Source: Pararhizobium sp.
Lineage (GTDB): Bacteria; Pseudomonadota; Alphaproteobacteria; Rhizobiales; Rhizobiaceae
Reading direction: 5' to 3'
Length of the DNA: 64,000 nucleotides
Assembly: GCA_017794825.1 (NCBI GenBank)
Contig: CP051237.1
Location: 5,996,644 to 6,060,643 of the forward strand
Shown: piece after piece, positions 17,335 to 26,265 of the stretch
Layout of the letters: each line of letters opens with the position of its first letter
Position numbering within the stretch: position 1 is the stretch's first letter
Position numbers and translations under genes: made by a program
Notes under the pieces: generated by a model
Databases searched by the model: none
The model's input: only the letters and a program-made list of their open reading frames with translations
Told to the model about the DNA's origin: nothing

Positions 17335-18045
17335 ATGACCCCACACAACGAAGCCAACAGCGGCGACTACGCGGAAGCGGTGCTGCTTCCCGGCGACCCC
17401 TTGCGCGCCAAATGGATCGCCGAGACCTTTCTGGATGCGCCGCGGCTGGTCAATTCCGTCCGCAACTGCCTGGGCTTCACGGGTTCATGGAAGGGCAAAC
17501 CGGTGAGCGTGCAGGCGACAGGCATGGGGCAGCCGTCGACCGCGATCTATGTGCATGAACTGGTCACGGTCTATGACGTGAAAACGCTGGTGCGTGTCGG
17601 CACCAGCGGAGGACTGACGACGAAGGTCAAGGTTCGCGACATCGTGCTGGGCGCCGCAGCCTCGACCGACAGCGCGATGAACGCGCCAGTGTTTGCTCCG
17701 TACACCTATGCGCCGTTCGCCGATTTCGGCCTTCTGCGAAGCGCCGTTGAAAAGGCGGAGGATCGCGGTCTCAAACACCATGTCGGCGGGCTGGTGTCGG
17801 GCGATGTCTTCTATCACGACAATCCGGCGGAAACGTATCGAACGCTCGCCGAGCACAATGTTCTGGCCGTCGAGATGGAGGCCTCGGCGCTTTATACGCT
17901 CGCCGCCCGGTTCGGCGTGCGAGCGCTTGCGATCTGCGCCGTATCCGATTGCCTGATCACCCGCGAGGAGATCGACCCCGCCGCACGGCAGAGCTCGCTG
18001 CATGAACTGGCGGAACTCGCGCTTGACGTGGCGGTGGAGGGCTGA
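17335..18045 (+). CDS. deoD: Purine nucleoside phosphorylase, DeoD type
   Basis: 236 residues from ATG 17335. It cleaves purine (deoxy)nucleosides with phosphate in salvage. The whole chain follows the hexameric DeoD pattern: TPHNEANSGDYAEAVLLPGD, PLRAKWIAETF, IYVHELVTVYDVKTLVRVGT, VLGAAASTDSAMN, VGGLVSGDVFYHDN, VEMEASALYTLAARFGVRAL and VSDCLITREE. The catalytic Asp of the SD motif (VSDCL) is present. No other nucleoside genes are adjacent. Confidence 0.92.
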   Translation: MTPHNEANSGDYAEAVLLPGDPLRAKWIAETFLDAPRLVNSVRNCLGFTGSWKGKPVSVQATGMGQPSTAIYVHELVTVYDVKTLVRVGTSGGLTTKVKVRDIVLGAAASTDSAMNAPVFAPYTYAPFADFGLLRSAVEKAEDRGLKHHVGGLVSGDVFYHDNPAETYRTLAEHNVLAVEMEASALYTLAARFGVRALAICAVSDCLITREEIDPAARQSSLHELAELALDVAVEG

Positions 18046-18049
18046 TCCC

Positions 18050-18994
18050 CTACTGCGCTGAATTAGCAAGATCGAGCGCTTCGGCAAGCGAGGTTGCAAG
18101 CGCTATACGGGGATAATATTCGCGCCAGGTTTCACAATAGGCCGAGATCTTGGCCGTCGCATTGTCGATGGCCACTACCCGCTTGCCAAGCGCTTCCGCG
18201 AACAGCGCGCCGTGCAGCCGATCGGTAACAACGGTTTCCTTGTCCACAAGCGCGCGCAGCGCCGCATTCACCTTCTGCCGGGCCGTGAACTGCCTGATGC
18301 GCCAGCGCATATGCGGCTCTGGAAACGCGTTGAGCAGCTTGCCCGCCCGGTTCCAGACCCTGAGCCCCGCCAGATCCGGCCAGTCCCAGGCGTCCAAGCC
18401 TTTGCCGTCGGCGCGTTCAAGCGACGCCTCCCCGTCAGACCGCAAAAGACAGGCGACCCCGCGACCCTCGGGCGACGGCTCAGGCAGACACAGGCTCGCC
18501 GGATCGGGACAAAGCCCGATTTCCCTGTCCATCAAACGTCCGAACAGGCGCTGGCTTGCCGCATCCCGTGCAAGCAGCGTCAGATCCGGATGGGACTGCA
18601 ATGTCTCAAGGATTTCTGTGGCGAGCGGATCGCCCTCACGGTCGAGCCCGGTATTGCTTTGCGGCAGCAACACTACGCGGCATCGTGAAATTGCGCGTAT
18701 CGCCGCGATACGCATTCGGTTGTGTTTGGCGTACAGAGCGCCGAGATTGCCTCCGCCAAGAAAGAAGACCGCGCCGTCTCCAACCGCCCGGATGCAGCGA
18801 TCGGCGTCGAACCCGCGCAGCGTGGACGCGTAGGCAGGCGGGCGACCGTAAATCCGGCGGAGGATTTCGCACGAACCCAGCCATATGGCGCAGTCGCCGG
18901 GGTTCAGATAATCGGGGTAATCAACCAGCGCATATCCGCCCTCCCCACACCACGGTCTGTAGGCATCGACGAGTTGCGCGGCGGGAAGCGTCAA
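18050..18994 (-). CDS. Polysaccharide pyruvyl transferase family protein
   Basis: 314 residues of the PS_pyruv_trans/CsaB/ExoV fold: NPGDCAIWLGSCEILRRIYG at the start, FFLGGGNLGALY near 77, VVLLPQSNTGL near 107, LLARDAASQRLFG near 140 and VVTDRLHGALFAEALGKRVVAIDN near 255. Such enzymes move pyruvate from PEP to sugars of exopolysaccharide or cell-wall polymers. It overlaps the GT25 gene by four bases and is last in a three-gene polysaccharide unit. Confidence 0.87.
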   Translation of the reverse strand: MTLPAAQLVDAYRPWCGEGGYALVDYPDYLNPGDCAIWLGSCEILRRIYGRPPAYASTLRGFDADRCIRAVGDGAVFFLGGGNLGALYAKHNRMRIAAIRAISRCRVVLLPQSNTGLDREGDPLATEILETLQSHPDLTLLARDAASQRLFGRLMDREIGLCPDPASLCLPEPSPEGRGVACLLRSDGEASLERADGKGLDAWDWPDLAGLRVWNRAGKLLNAFPEPHMRWRIRQFTARQKVNAALRALVDKETVVTDRLHGALFAEALGKRVVAIDNATAKISAYCETWREYYPRIALATSLAEALDLANSAQ

Positions 18995-19800
18995 CGACCT
19001 TCGTCCAGTGCCCGCCGACCTTCGGCGTGCGCCGCTACCGGCCAGCTTGCTCGCCTTCGCTGCATATGGCTATGCCGGAAGACCGCCCACTTGGTGGCGC
19101 ACTGATATCGCATGTTTCTGACAAAGCGGCTGACGTCGCCGCCGGCCCACAGACGTTCACGATCCCGATTGATCTCGCTCGAGGTCTGCAGCGCCTCCGA
19201 TGGCTGACATAGCGACGGCTGAACGATCTTGACGCAGGCCTGATGATTCCACCACTGCTTCATGTCCATGTCGACCGGGAGGGAGAAACGGCATGCGCGT
19301 TCCGCCATATAGGCGGCCGCCGGTTTGGTGATCGCATAGCCGATGGTCGACATCGGAAGAATTCGCGCGACGCCGTAGTAGTAACTGTTCCCCAGGAATT
19401 CCCTGTCGAACAGGTTCTTCTTCTTGTCTGAATAGAGTTTCAATATGTCCCAGTCCGGCGTTCGGCGCGCGATCTCCGTCATGACGCCGGCGGCGTCTTC
19501 CCGAAATGTCGCGTCATCCTCGAAAACGAAAGCTGCGGGATGTTCGCCTTGCGCGATCTCCTTCCAGACTGCGATATGGGAGAGATAGCAGGCGATTTCC
19601 GCGCGCGTGAGTGGTTTCTTGATAATCGCGCCTTCGGGTTGCGCCGGATACCCGCTGATCCGGGTGCGATCCAGTTCGGCGCCGTCGATCGCCGAGAATC
19701 GCCTGAACGGGAAATCGAGGCGAAGCATCTCCTGTTCGATCGCGTCCCTGCGGGTGACCGAACGGTCGAGATTGATGACGTGAATAGGCCAATTCAGCAT
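18991..19800 (-). CDS. Glycosyltransferase family 25 protein
   Basis: 269 residues. GT25 hallmarks are IHVINLDRSVTRRDAIEQEM at the start, ALTRAEIACYLSHIAVW-type KPLTRAEIACYLSH near 65 and the donor-metal motif AFVFEDDATF near 92. GT25 enzymes typically add galactose to lipooligosaccharide or capsule. It lies 145 bases after the Mur-ligase-like gene and is coupled to the pyruvyltransferase. Confidence 0.88.
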   Translation of the reverse strand: MLNWPIHVINLDRSVTRRDAIEQEMLRLDFPFRRFSAIDGAELDRTRISGYPAQPEGAIIKKPLTRAEIACYLSHIAVWKEIAQGEHPAAFVFEDDATFREDAAGVMTEIARRTPDWDILKLYSDKKKNLFDREFLGNSYYYGVARILPMSTIGYAITKPAAAYMAERACRFSLPVDMDMKQWWNHQACVKIVQPSLCQPSEALQTSSEINRDRERLWAGGDVSRFVRNMRYQCATKWAVFRHSHMQRRRASWPVAAHAEGRRALDEGR

Positions 19801-19945
19801 GATATCGGGTGTTTCACCATTTCACAGACACTGCGCAAGGCAAACCGATACCAACCGGATTCAACATTCGCCCGCCGCCATTAAACTATTTAACAACACA
19901 ACTTCCGTTTACTGAAATTCACAATATCAACTCGCACGTTCGCCC

Positions 19946-21250
19946 TCACTGGTCGAGGACCGCGCTGCGACTTTTCTCATCGTCGCCAGGCGCGGAATGC
20001 GCAAGGCCCATACCCAGCACCCGATCGCTACGCAGCTGATCACAGTAGTGGCAAACGGTTTCCCGTCCGCAGTATTCTACCCAGCAACTGATCGGCTCTT
20101 CATGAATGTGCCAAAGCCTTTCGAGATGATCGGCCTTGGTCGACTTGACATAAACGAGGTCGTTTGGCCGTCTCGTCTCTTCAATGAAGCGAGTGAGCTT
20201 AAAGACATCGTCAAACAGATGCAGCCGGCCCCGGGATTCCGCGACGACCTTGCGAACAAGTTTGGATTGCTTGCCGTAAAAACAAACGATATCCGCCACT
20301 TCCAGCGCCTGTCGCGCGACATTGCGGTATTTGCTGCTGGCTGCGCCGCGATAACCGGACAGCGTTCCGACAATCACGATCTTGCGGGGAGACCGGCTGT
20401 CGCGGACCACCTCCATGCTGCTTTCGAAACTGGTGATGGCGTTCTTGAAGCAATCAAGGACGTAATATGACCCGTCAGGAAGACGGTGGATGCTGTCCCG
20501 GTACAGATACGGTTCAAAGCCTTCCAGCGTTTCGCAGATTTCGGCCAGGGGAACGCCCAGACTTCTTGTTGTCGCAATCGCCGCGGCAATGCTGACAAGC
20601 CATCGATTGCCGGCCAATTGTGTGCTGATCTCGCGGGTTTCGCTTCCGTCAGTCACCGTCAGGCGCAGCGTGTCCGGCAGACCGTCCGACCAGTCCAATA
20701 TACGGATATCCGCTTCTTCCGACTGGCCGTACGTCACCACCCGGCAGCGGCAGCGATCCCGGATGGCAAGCACGCGGGGATCATCCGCGTTCAGGACAGC
20801 GAGCCCGTTCTTCGGTAATCTGGACGCGATCGAGCCCTTTTCAATGGCGACTTCGTCCAGATCCTTGAAGGCCTTGATATGATCGCCTGTGACGGTCGTG
20901 ACGACCGAAACCGTCGCGCGCATGAATTTGTTCGCCTTGGCGAGTTGCCCCGGATAGGAGCCGCTGGCCTCCTGCACCCAGTACTTGCAGCGCCAGGGAA
21001 GCCGCGCAAGCTTCTGGGAAACCGGACGCGGCGCGTTGGCGTCAACGCCGAGGTGAACCTTGCCGCGTTTGGCAAGAATGGCGTAGATCATGTTTGTCGC
21101 GGATGTCTTGCCGACGGTGCCGGTGATCGACACGACCTCTTCAGGCGCCCCGAAACGACGGATCATGGAGCCGCGCCAGACAAAGAAATCGAAGCGCCTC
21201 TCGCGTACGAAACTTCTTATACGTCCGTTCTTGTCGCCTCGAATATCCAA
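19946..21250 (-). CDS. Mur-ligase-like ATP-dependent amide ligase
   Basis: 434 residues if TTG 21250 is used (GGGGGG lies nine bases upstream); GTG 21277 and TTG 21295 are alternatives. The P-loop is SITGTVGKTSATNMIYAIL, followed by VTTVTGDHIKAF, AVLNADDPRVLAI and a C-terminal ligase domain (YYVLDCFKNAITSFESSM, KIVIVGTLSGYRG). This is the central and C-terminal Mur-ligase architecture, related to MurF/CapB-type enzymes. An unusual tail has a CGRETVCHYC cysteine cluster. Placed before GT25 and pyruvyltransferase genes, it may attach an amino acid to a surface polysaccharide sugar. It is not a core murein gene by context. Confidence 0.75.
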   Translation of the reverse strand: MDIRGDKNGRIRSFVRERRFDFFVWRGSMIRRFGAPEEVVSITGTVGKTSATNMIYAILAKRGKVHLGVDANAPRPVSQKLARLPWRCKYWVQEASGSYPGQLAKANKFMRATVSVVTTVTGDHIKAFKDLDEVAIEKGSIASRLPKNGLAVLNADDPRVLAIRDRCRCRVVTYGQSEEADIRILDWSDGLPDTLRLTVTDGSETREISTQLAGNRWLVSIAAAIATTRSLGVPLAEICETLEGFEPYLYRDSIHRLPDGSYYVLDCFKNAITSFESSMEVVRDSRSPRKIVIVGTLSGYRGAASSKYRNVARQALEVADIVCFYGKQSKLVRKVVAESRGRLHLFDDVFKLTRFIEETRRPNDLVYVKSTKADHLERLWHIHEEPISCWVEYCGRETVCHYCDQLRSDRVLGMGLAHSAPGDDEKSRSAVLDQ

Positions 21251-21567
21251 GCGTAATGGCCCCCCACTTACATTCACATATATACAGAAGAACAATCGAG
21301 TTAAAAGTAAGACACAGATAATCGCAAATTGTGGACAGGATCAAAAGCGGCAAATCAATATCGAATTCACGGTAGTTCAATTCATCGAATTTAATACTCG
21401 TACAGCTTCGCATTTTTACCTGCAGATGCTGAAACTTTGTGATTTGTTGTGGCCTGTCGAGAATTCTCAAGCACGTTGCACGGATCGGAACCCATCGTTG
21501 AATTGCGCGTTGGCATATTTATCCGATGCATGTGTGCAGTACTTCCAAGAAGGGCTGAAATTCTGAA
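21251..21567. other. Gene-free AT-leaning interval
   Basis: 317 bases between the divergent Mur-ligase-like gene and tspO, clearly less GC-rich than the neighbours. No repeat, RNA or strong hairpin was recognised. It must contain both promoters. Confidence 0.6.
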
Positions 21568-22032
21568 ATGGCGCTCGTCTTATTTCTGATTCTCGTGGCG
21601 GTCGCCGCTTCCGGCGGCGTCTTCTTCCGACCCGGAAAGCACTATGAAACCCTGAAAAAGCCAACCTGGACCCCGCCCAACCGGGTGTTTCCTGTCGCAT
21701 GGACAATTCTTTACATCATGATCGCGATCGCAGGCTGGCTGGTCTGGCGCGCAGAAGGCGCAAGCGCGGCGTTGTGGTTCTGGGTCATTCAATTGGTGCT
21801 GAACGGCGTCTGGTCGTGGTTCTTCTCCGGCCGCAAGGACATCCGGCTGGCGCTTTACGACATTCTCCTGTTGTTGGCGATGATCGTGGCCTTCATCATC
21901 GCGGCCGCGCCGGCGTCCGCATAGGCGGCCCTGCTCTTCCTGCCCTACCTCGCCTGGGTCGGCTTCGCTACGGCTTTGAACTGGCGGATTTTTCAGCTGA
22001 ATGGCCGTCGATCCAAAGGCTCACAACGGTAA
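21568..22032 (+). pseudogene. tspO: TspO/MBR family protein with an in-frame amber stop
   Basis: The frame encodes a five-helix TspO translocator protein: GGVFFRPGKHYETLKKPTWTP, then VFPVAWTILYIMIAIAGWLVW and LNGVWSWFFSGRKDI. At codon 119 (21922-21924) a TAG interrupts it, and the same frame continues as AALLFLPYLAWVGFATALNW, which is the normal fifth helix of TspO, to TAA at 22030-22032. A TGG to TAG change would explain it. The short 118-residue product would lack helix 5. Either a recent nonsense mutation, a sequencing error or readthrough. Confidence 0.85.
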
Positions 22033-22124
22033 GCGCCGCTGATCCGGCTGTAACGCCTGGTTGTGCGCGCGGCCCGATCGGGGTATTTCAACTGCGTGCA
22101 TGATCGAAACGCCGGAGAAACGCC

Positions 22125-22634
22125 ATGACTCACCGACTCTCGAAACCGGTTTCAACGCTGTTTTTGATGTCGACGATACTGGCTGCGACGACCTCCGCAA
22201 GCCTTGCCGCCGGCATGGCCTGCGAACCGTTTGAGGTGGTCAGCGACGGCAGCAAGCGGAATGTCGAATTCATCGACGTCGCCAATGACGGACCGGGCGT
22301 TGGCGATTATCGCGTCGGCGCACGGCAGTTGCTCGACGCCGAGGGCAATCCCGTTGGCGAAACGCACTGGATCCTGCACCTGATGAACAGCGTTACCGGT
22401 GGCGCGCCACAGACGTCCATCAAGTGGATCTTCCTGTTCGAAGACGGACAAATCCACTCCACAGCCATCGGCGGAGGAACGAAGACGGCGGGCGAAACCG
22501 GTCATCCGAGCCTGAGCGGTTTCCATGGGCCGATAGACGGCGGAACCGGCGCGTTCAAGGGCGCAAGCGGCGCGCTGAACGGTGTTATCGAAGGTCAGAC
22601 GATTACGTTCACGTTCGATCTGGCGTGCGATTGA
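22125..22634 (+). CDS. Exported allene-oxide-cyclase-barrel/dirigent-like protein
   Basis: 169 residues with a signal peptide (about 1-29, ending SLAAG). The mature domain has the dirigent/AOC-barrel pattern: VEFIDVANDGPGVGDYRVG, LLDAEGNPVGETHW, FEDGQIHSTAIGGG, GPIDGGTGAFKGASGALNG. Bacterial members of this eight-stranded barrel family are mostly uncharacterised. A 30-base perfect palindrome begins three bases after its stop codon and may serve as its terminator or as the operator of the next gene. Confidence 0.7.
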   Translation: MTHRLSKPVSTLFLMSTILAATTSASLAAGMACEPFEVVSDGSKRNVEFIDVANDGPGVGDYRVGARQLLDAEGNPVGETHWILHLMNSVTGGAPQTSIKWIFLFEDGQIHSTAIGGGTKTAGETGHPSLSGFHGPIDGGTGAFKGASGALNGVIEGQTITFTFDLACD

Positions 22635-22637
22635 GCC

Positions 22638-22667
22638 GCATTATTTCGACACTTGTCGAAATAATGC
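22638..22667. promoter_or_regulatory. Perfect palindrome, likely ArsR operator
   Basis: Two 14-base arms (22638-22651 and 22654-22667, core ATTTCGACA/TGTCGAAAT) flank a CT centre. It directly abuts a TTGACA -35-like box at 22668-22673, 31 bases before arsR. Binding there would block the promoter. It could also fold into a terminator, but no T-run follows. Confidence 0.65.
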
Positions 22668-22703
22668 TTGACACGCTACGCCTCCGATAGCATTTCTATT
22701 TCC

Positions 22704-23045
22704 ATGAACATCGAAATAGCATCACGCCAGCTCGAAGCGCTTGGCAACCCGTCGCGGCTGACGATCTACCGCACTCTGGTTCGGGCAGGCCGTGCGGGAC
22801 TGGCCGTCGGCCAGCTTCAGGAGCGCATGGACATGCCGGGATCGACGCTGTCGCATCATCTCAAGAGGCTGATCGATATGGGGCTGGTGCGGCAGGAGCG
22901 CGCCGGGACCAGCCTGATCTGTCACGCCGAATACAGCGCCATGGATGCGCTGCTCGGCTTTCTGGTCAACGAATGCTGCGCCGATGAAGGTAATTGCCTT
23001 CCGCCCGCCGTCAAGATGGTTCGGCAGAGGGAAGAAGCAACCTAA
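22704..23045 (+). CDS. arsR: ArsR/SmtB repressor, As(III)-type
   Basis: 113 residues from ATG 22704. The winged helix is clear (LEALGNPSRLTIYRTLV, DMPGSTLSHHLKRLIDMGLV). The inducer site is a C-terminal Cys triad, Cys91, Cys92 and Cys98 (ECCADEGNC), with the same spacing as Cys95/96/102 of the Acidithiobacillus ferrooxidans ArsR that binds As(III)/Sb(III). It should repress itself and the two downstream genes until arsenite or antimonite binds. It lies 47 bases before the flavoprotein gene, with further palindromes in that gap. Confidence 0.85.
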   Translation: MNIEIASRQLEALGNPSRLTIYRTLVRAGRAGLAVGQLQERMDMPGSTLSHHLKRLIDMGLVRQERAGTSLICHAEYSAMDALLGFLVNECCADEGNCLPPAVKMVRQREEAT

Positions 23046-23057
23046 AATTTGAATACT

Positions 23058-23077
23058 ATTTCGAAATTTCCGGAAAT
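23058..23077. promoter_or_regulatory. Overlapping palindromes between arsR and the flavoprotein gene
   Basis: ATTTCGAAAT (23058-23067) repeats the core of the operator at 22638 and overlaps ATTTCCGGAAAT (23066-23077). A second ArsR site or a structured leader is plausible. Confidence 0.45.
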
Positions 23078-23092
23078 ATGGAAGGATTATTG

Positions 23093-24508
23093 ATGACCAA
23101 AGCAAATCATCTTCCTGTGGCGATCGTCGGCGCCGGCCCGGTGGGGCTTGCAGCCGCCGCGCATCTGGTTTCGCATGACATCGAGCCTCTCGTCTTCGAG
23201 CGCGGCGCGCAGGCCGGCGCGACAATAGCCGAATGGGCGCATGTTCGCGTTTTCTCGCCCTGGAAATACAATGTCGACGCCGCGGCTCGCACGCTTCTGG
23301 AGCGCGATGGCTGGCGAATGCCCGACCCGGACTATCTGCCGACCGGCGGCGAAATCATCCGTGATTATCTGGCGCCGCTTGCCGCCCATTCCGCCATCGC
23401 GCCGCATCTGCGACTGAACGCGGAGGTGATCGCAATCAGTCGCGAGGACCATTCAAAACTCGATTCGGAGCGGCGCGACGAAGCCCCCTTCTCTGTCGTG
23501 TGGCGTGACGCGGACGGCGCCATGGGGCGTACGCAGGCGCGCGCCGTGATCGACGCGTCCGGAACCTGGGTCAAGCCAAACCCGATCGGCCGCGACGGAC
23601 TGCCCGTGGAAGGCGAGATCGACAATGGCGACCGCATTGTCTACGGCATTCCCGACGCTACCGGCGCCGCGCGCGAAACCTATGAGGGTCAACACACGCT
23701 GGTGATCGGCGCCGGCCATTCGGCCATCAACGCCGCGCTCGATCTCATTGACCTGAAAGACAACGCGCCGGAAACCCGCATCACCTGGGCGACCCGCTCC
23801 GGCGGCATCGGACGGCTGCTTGGCGGCGGACTGAATGACGCGCTGCCCGGCCGGGGCCGGCTGGGTCTGCGCGCCATCGAGGCCATCCGCTCCGGCGCTG
23901 TGACGCTGCGCTCTCCCTTCAGCGTGCGCCGGATAGAGGCGAAGGACGGCTCCCTGATGATCGACGGGCTGGAAGATGGCGGCAGCGTGCGCTTCAACGT
24001 CGACCGCATCATCGTGGCGACCGGTTTCCGCCCGGATCTGACGCCGCTCGCAGAGCTTCGCATATCGCTCGATCCGGTGGTGGAAGCGCCTCCACAGCTT
24101 GCGCCGCTGATCGATCCGAACCAGCACTCATGTGGAACCGTGAGGCCGCATGGCGTTTTTGAACTGGCGCATCCGGAAAAGGATTTCTACATCGCCGGCG
24201 CAAAAAGCTATGGCCGCGCGCCGACCTTCCTGATGACGACCGGCTATGAGCAGGTCCGGTCGATCGTCTGCGAACTGGCGGGCGAGCACGAAGCCGCGCG
24301 CGAGGTGCATCTCGAACTTCCCGAAACCGGCGTGTGCAATTCCGACCCCCTGCCCTTGGCCGATAACCAAGTGGCCGGCTGTTGCGGAGGAGCGCCGAAA
24401 GCCGACGAAACCGCTTGCTGCGTCGCCGACGAAGAGGCAAAAGCGGAAGGCCTGTCCGATTGCGGATGCGGCTCTGCAACCACCGTCAAGGAAACCGCCG
24501 CCTCATGA
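23093..24508 (+). CDS. FAD/NAD(P)-binding flavoprotein with a Cys-rich tail, arsenical-resistance type
   Basis: 471 residues. VAIVGAGPVGLAAAAHL (about 9-25) binds FAD, TLVIGAGHSAINAALDL (near 202) binds NAD(P), and IIVATGFRPDLTPL closes the fold, as in flavin monooxygenases. The last 60 residues are unusual: CCGG, CC and DCGCG clusters within an acidic stretch, which suggests metalloid binding. ArsR upstream and a carrier downstream (4-base overlap) point to arsenite or organoarsenical oxidation, as for ArsO-type proteins. The exact reaction is inference. Confidence 0.8.
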   Translation: MTKANHLPVAIVGAGPVGLAAAAHLVSHDIEPLVFERGAQAGATIAEWAHVRVFSPWKYNVDAAARTLLERDGWRMPDPDYLPTGGEIIRDYLAPLAAHSAIAPHLRLNAEVIAISREDHSKLDSERRDEAPFSVVWRDADGAMGRTQARAVIDASGTWVKPNPIGRDGLPVEGEIDNGDRIVYGIPDATGAARETYEGQHTLVIGAGHSAINAALDLIDLKDNAPETRITWATRSGGIGRLLGGGLNDALPGRGRLGLRAIEAIRSGAVTLRSPFSVRRIEAKDGSLMIDGLEDGGSVRFNVDRIIVATGFRPDLTPLAELRISLDPVVEAPPQLAPLIDPNQHSCGTVRPHGVFELAHPEKDFYIAGAKSYGRAPTFLMTTGYEQVRSIVCELAGEHEAAREVHLELPETGVCNSDPLPLADNQVAGCCGGAPKADETACCVADEEAKAEGLSDCGCGSATTVKETAAS

Positions 24509-25707
24509 TCCTGTCCGAACGCCAACGGACGATATCCGCGCTCGGCATTGTCCAGATTTTTGCCTGGGGCAGCACCTATTACCTGATGGCGGTGTTGGCT
24601 GCGCCAATCGGCGCTGATCTCGGCTGGAGTCCGGGCGCGATCACGGCCGGCATATCGCTGGGTCTGCTTGTTTCGGGCCTCGCGGCAAGTCGGGTCGGCC
24701 TGATCATTCAGGCCCGTGGCGGCCGGCAGGTGCTGGTGGCCGGCATGGTGATGATATCGGCGGGGCTGACGGTTCTCGGCCTGGCCGAGAGCCTTCCCGT
24801 CTATCTGTTCGCGTGGACGCTGCTCGGCCTCGGCATGTCGGCGAGCCTCTATGATGCGGCCTTTTCGACGCTGGGACGCCACTATGGAAGCGGCGCGCGC
24901 TCGGCGATCACCATTTTGACTCTTTGGGGCGGCTTTGCGAGCACCGTCTGCTGGCCGATCTCCGCCTTTCTGGTGGAGGCCGTGGGCTGGCGCATGGCCT
25001 GTTTCGCCTATGCGCTTCTGCACCTGACCGTGACGCTGCCGCTGTGCTGGTTCGCCCTGCCACGCGGCGTCAGCACCGCCACGGGCCATGATCAAGCCAC
25101 AAAAGGCGGATCACGCGGCGTCAATGGCCGTTTCGATTTGCGGTTCTGGTGTATCGCGCTCGCCGGGACGGTTCTGTCTGTGCTTGCCTCCATCTGGTCC
25201 ATCCATCTGATCACCATCCTGACGGCGGAAGGCTATGCGCTGGCGGCCGCCGTCGGTCTCGGCACGCTGATCGGGCCGGCGCAGGTGGGCGCCCGTATCC
25301 TCGAAATGATGGGACGCGGACGCCATCACGCGATCTGGACGATGATCGCGTCGACAGCGCTCAGTCTTGTCGGCTTCATTGGCCTTTATTTCCAACTCCC
25401 CGCCGCCGCCGCTCTCGTCGCCTACGGCGCCGGCAACGGACTGTGGTCGATCGCGCGCGGCTCGCTGCCGCTCGCCCTGTTCGGCCCGCAGGATTATCCG
25501 CGCATCATGGGCCGACTGGCGACACCCATGTTGATCGCCGCCGCAGCGGCGCCCATGCTCGGAGCATTCCTGATCGAAGCCTACGGAGCGCGCGGCACGC
25601 TTCTGGTGCTCGTGCTTGGCGCGACAATCCCCTGCCTGGCTGCGCTTGCGCTATCTCTGGATCTGCTGAAGGAGCGCAAGGATCTCAGAAAGGCGGGAGC
25701 TGTTTAA
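24505..25707 (+). CDS. MFS transporter
   Basis: 400 residues with twelve predicted helices. The start ATG 24505 overlaps the flavoprotein stop (ATGA). The N-terminal part reads ALGIVQIFAWGSTYYLMAVLA, with GWSPGAITAGISLGLL marking helix 2, and the long central loop contains HDQATKGGSRGVNGR. Context suggests it exports the product of the flavoprotein, probably an arsenical. It is not a recognisable ArsB, Acr3 or ArsP. Confidence 0.85.
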   Translation: MILSERQRTISALGIVQIFAWGSTYYLMAVLAAPIGADLGWSPGAITAGISLGLLVSGLAASRVGLIIQARGGRQVLVAGMVMISAGLTVLGLAESLPVYLFAWTLLGLGMSASLYDAAFSTLGRHYGSGARSAITILTLWGGFASTVCWPISAFLVEAVGWRMACFAYALLHLTVTLPLCWFALPRGVSTATGHDQATKGGSRGVNGRFDLRFWCIALAGTVLSVLASIWSIHLITILTAEGYALAAAVGLGTLIGPAQVGARILEMMGRGRHHAIWTMIASTALSLVGFIGLYFQLPAAAALVAYGAGNGLWSIARGSLPLALFGPQDYPRIMGRLATPMLIAAAAAPMLGAFLIEAYGARGTLLVLVLGATIPCLAALALSLDLLKERKDLRKAGAV

Positions 25708-25711
25708 CCAG

Positions 25712-25996
25712 TCACTCGTCCGGGGACGTCTCCGAATTGAAGACGACGATCCAGATATAGGCGGACGACCACGCCACCCCCGCAAGGGTCAGGGCGTAGA
25801 GCGTCATCTTGATATCGTGCGACAGGTAGAGGTAGTTGGAAACCGCCCAGACCAATGCGAACGAAACCCCGATGATCTCCGCAAGCAACAAGAGCGTGGC
25901 TGCAACCACACCGAACATGCGGCTTGTGTCTACGATACGGTTTTCGGCGGAACGCAAGGGAGGCAGACGCAACAAACCCGCGAGACGGGATTGCAT
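25712..25996 (-). CDS. Small two-helix membrane protein
   Basis: 94 residues from ATG 25996 with GGAG nine bases upstream. Two hydrophobic segments are seen (FGVVAATLLLLAEIIGVSFALVW and TLYALTLAGVAWSSAYIWIVV) with a short connecting loop and acidic C-terminus (NSETSPDE). No family was recognised. It converges on the MFS gene. Confidence 0.55.
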   Translation of the reverse strand: MQSRLAGLLRLPPLRSAENRIVDTSRMFGVVAATLLLLAEIIGVSFALVWAVSNYLYLSHDIKMTLYALTLAGVAWSSAYIWIVVFNSETSPDE

Positions 25997-26223
25997 TGGA
26001 TGAAACTCCGGACATGTGCGGCGTGATTGCCGCATCAAGGCCCGGAATCATCGCCGTGATTGCGGCCGATTGGTGGCCGAACCGGTCCGAGCGAGAAATT
26101 ATGTTTCACGCAGATCCTGCGTTCAGCAATCGTTTTCGGCTGTAACCCAATTTGCATCCGACTTCCCATGAGACAGACGCTCTTCGCCACAGTTCCGCCA
26201 TCGTGCGCTCCGGAAATCCGGCT

Positions 26224-26244
26224 GCTTCGGCGACGCGCCGAAGC
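26224..26244. other. Hairpin before the EF-hand lipoprotein gene
   Basis: Nine-base arms (GCTTCGGCG at 26224-26232, CGCCGAAGC at 26236-26244) with a 3-base loop, 21 bases upstream of the start codon. It may affect the leader or end upstream transcripts. Confidence 0.4.
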
Positions 26245-26265
26245 ATTCACCAACAGGAGACCATC

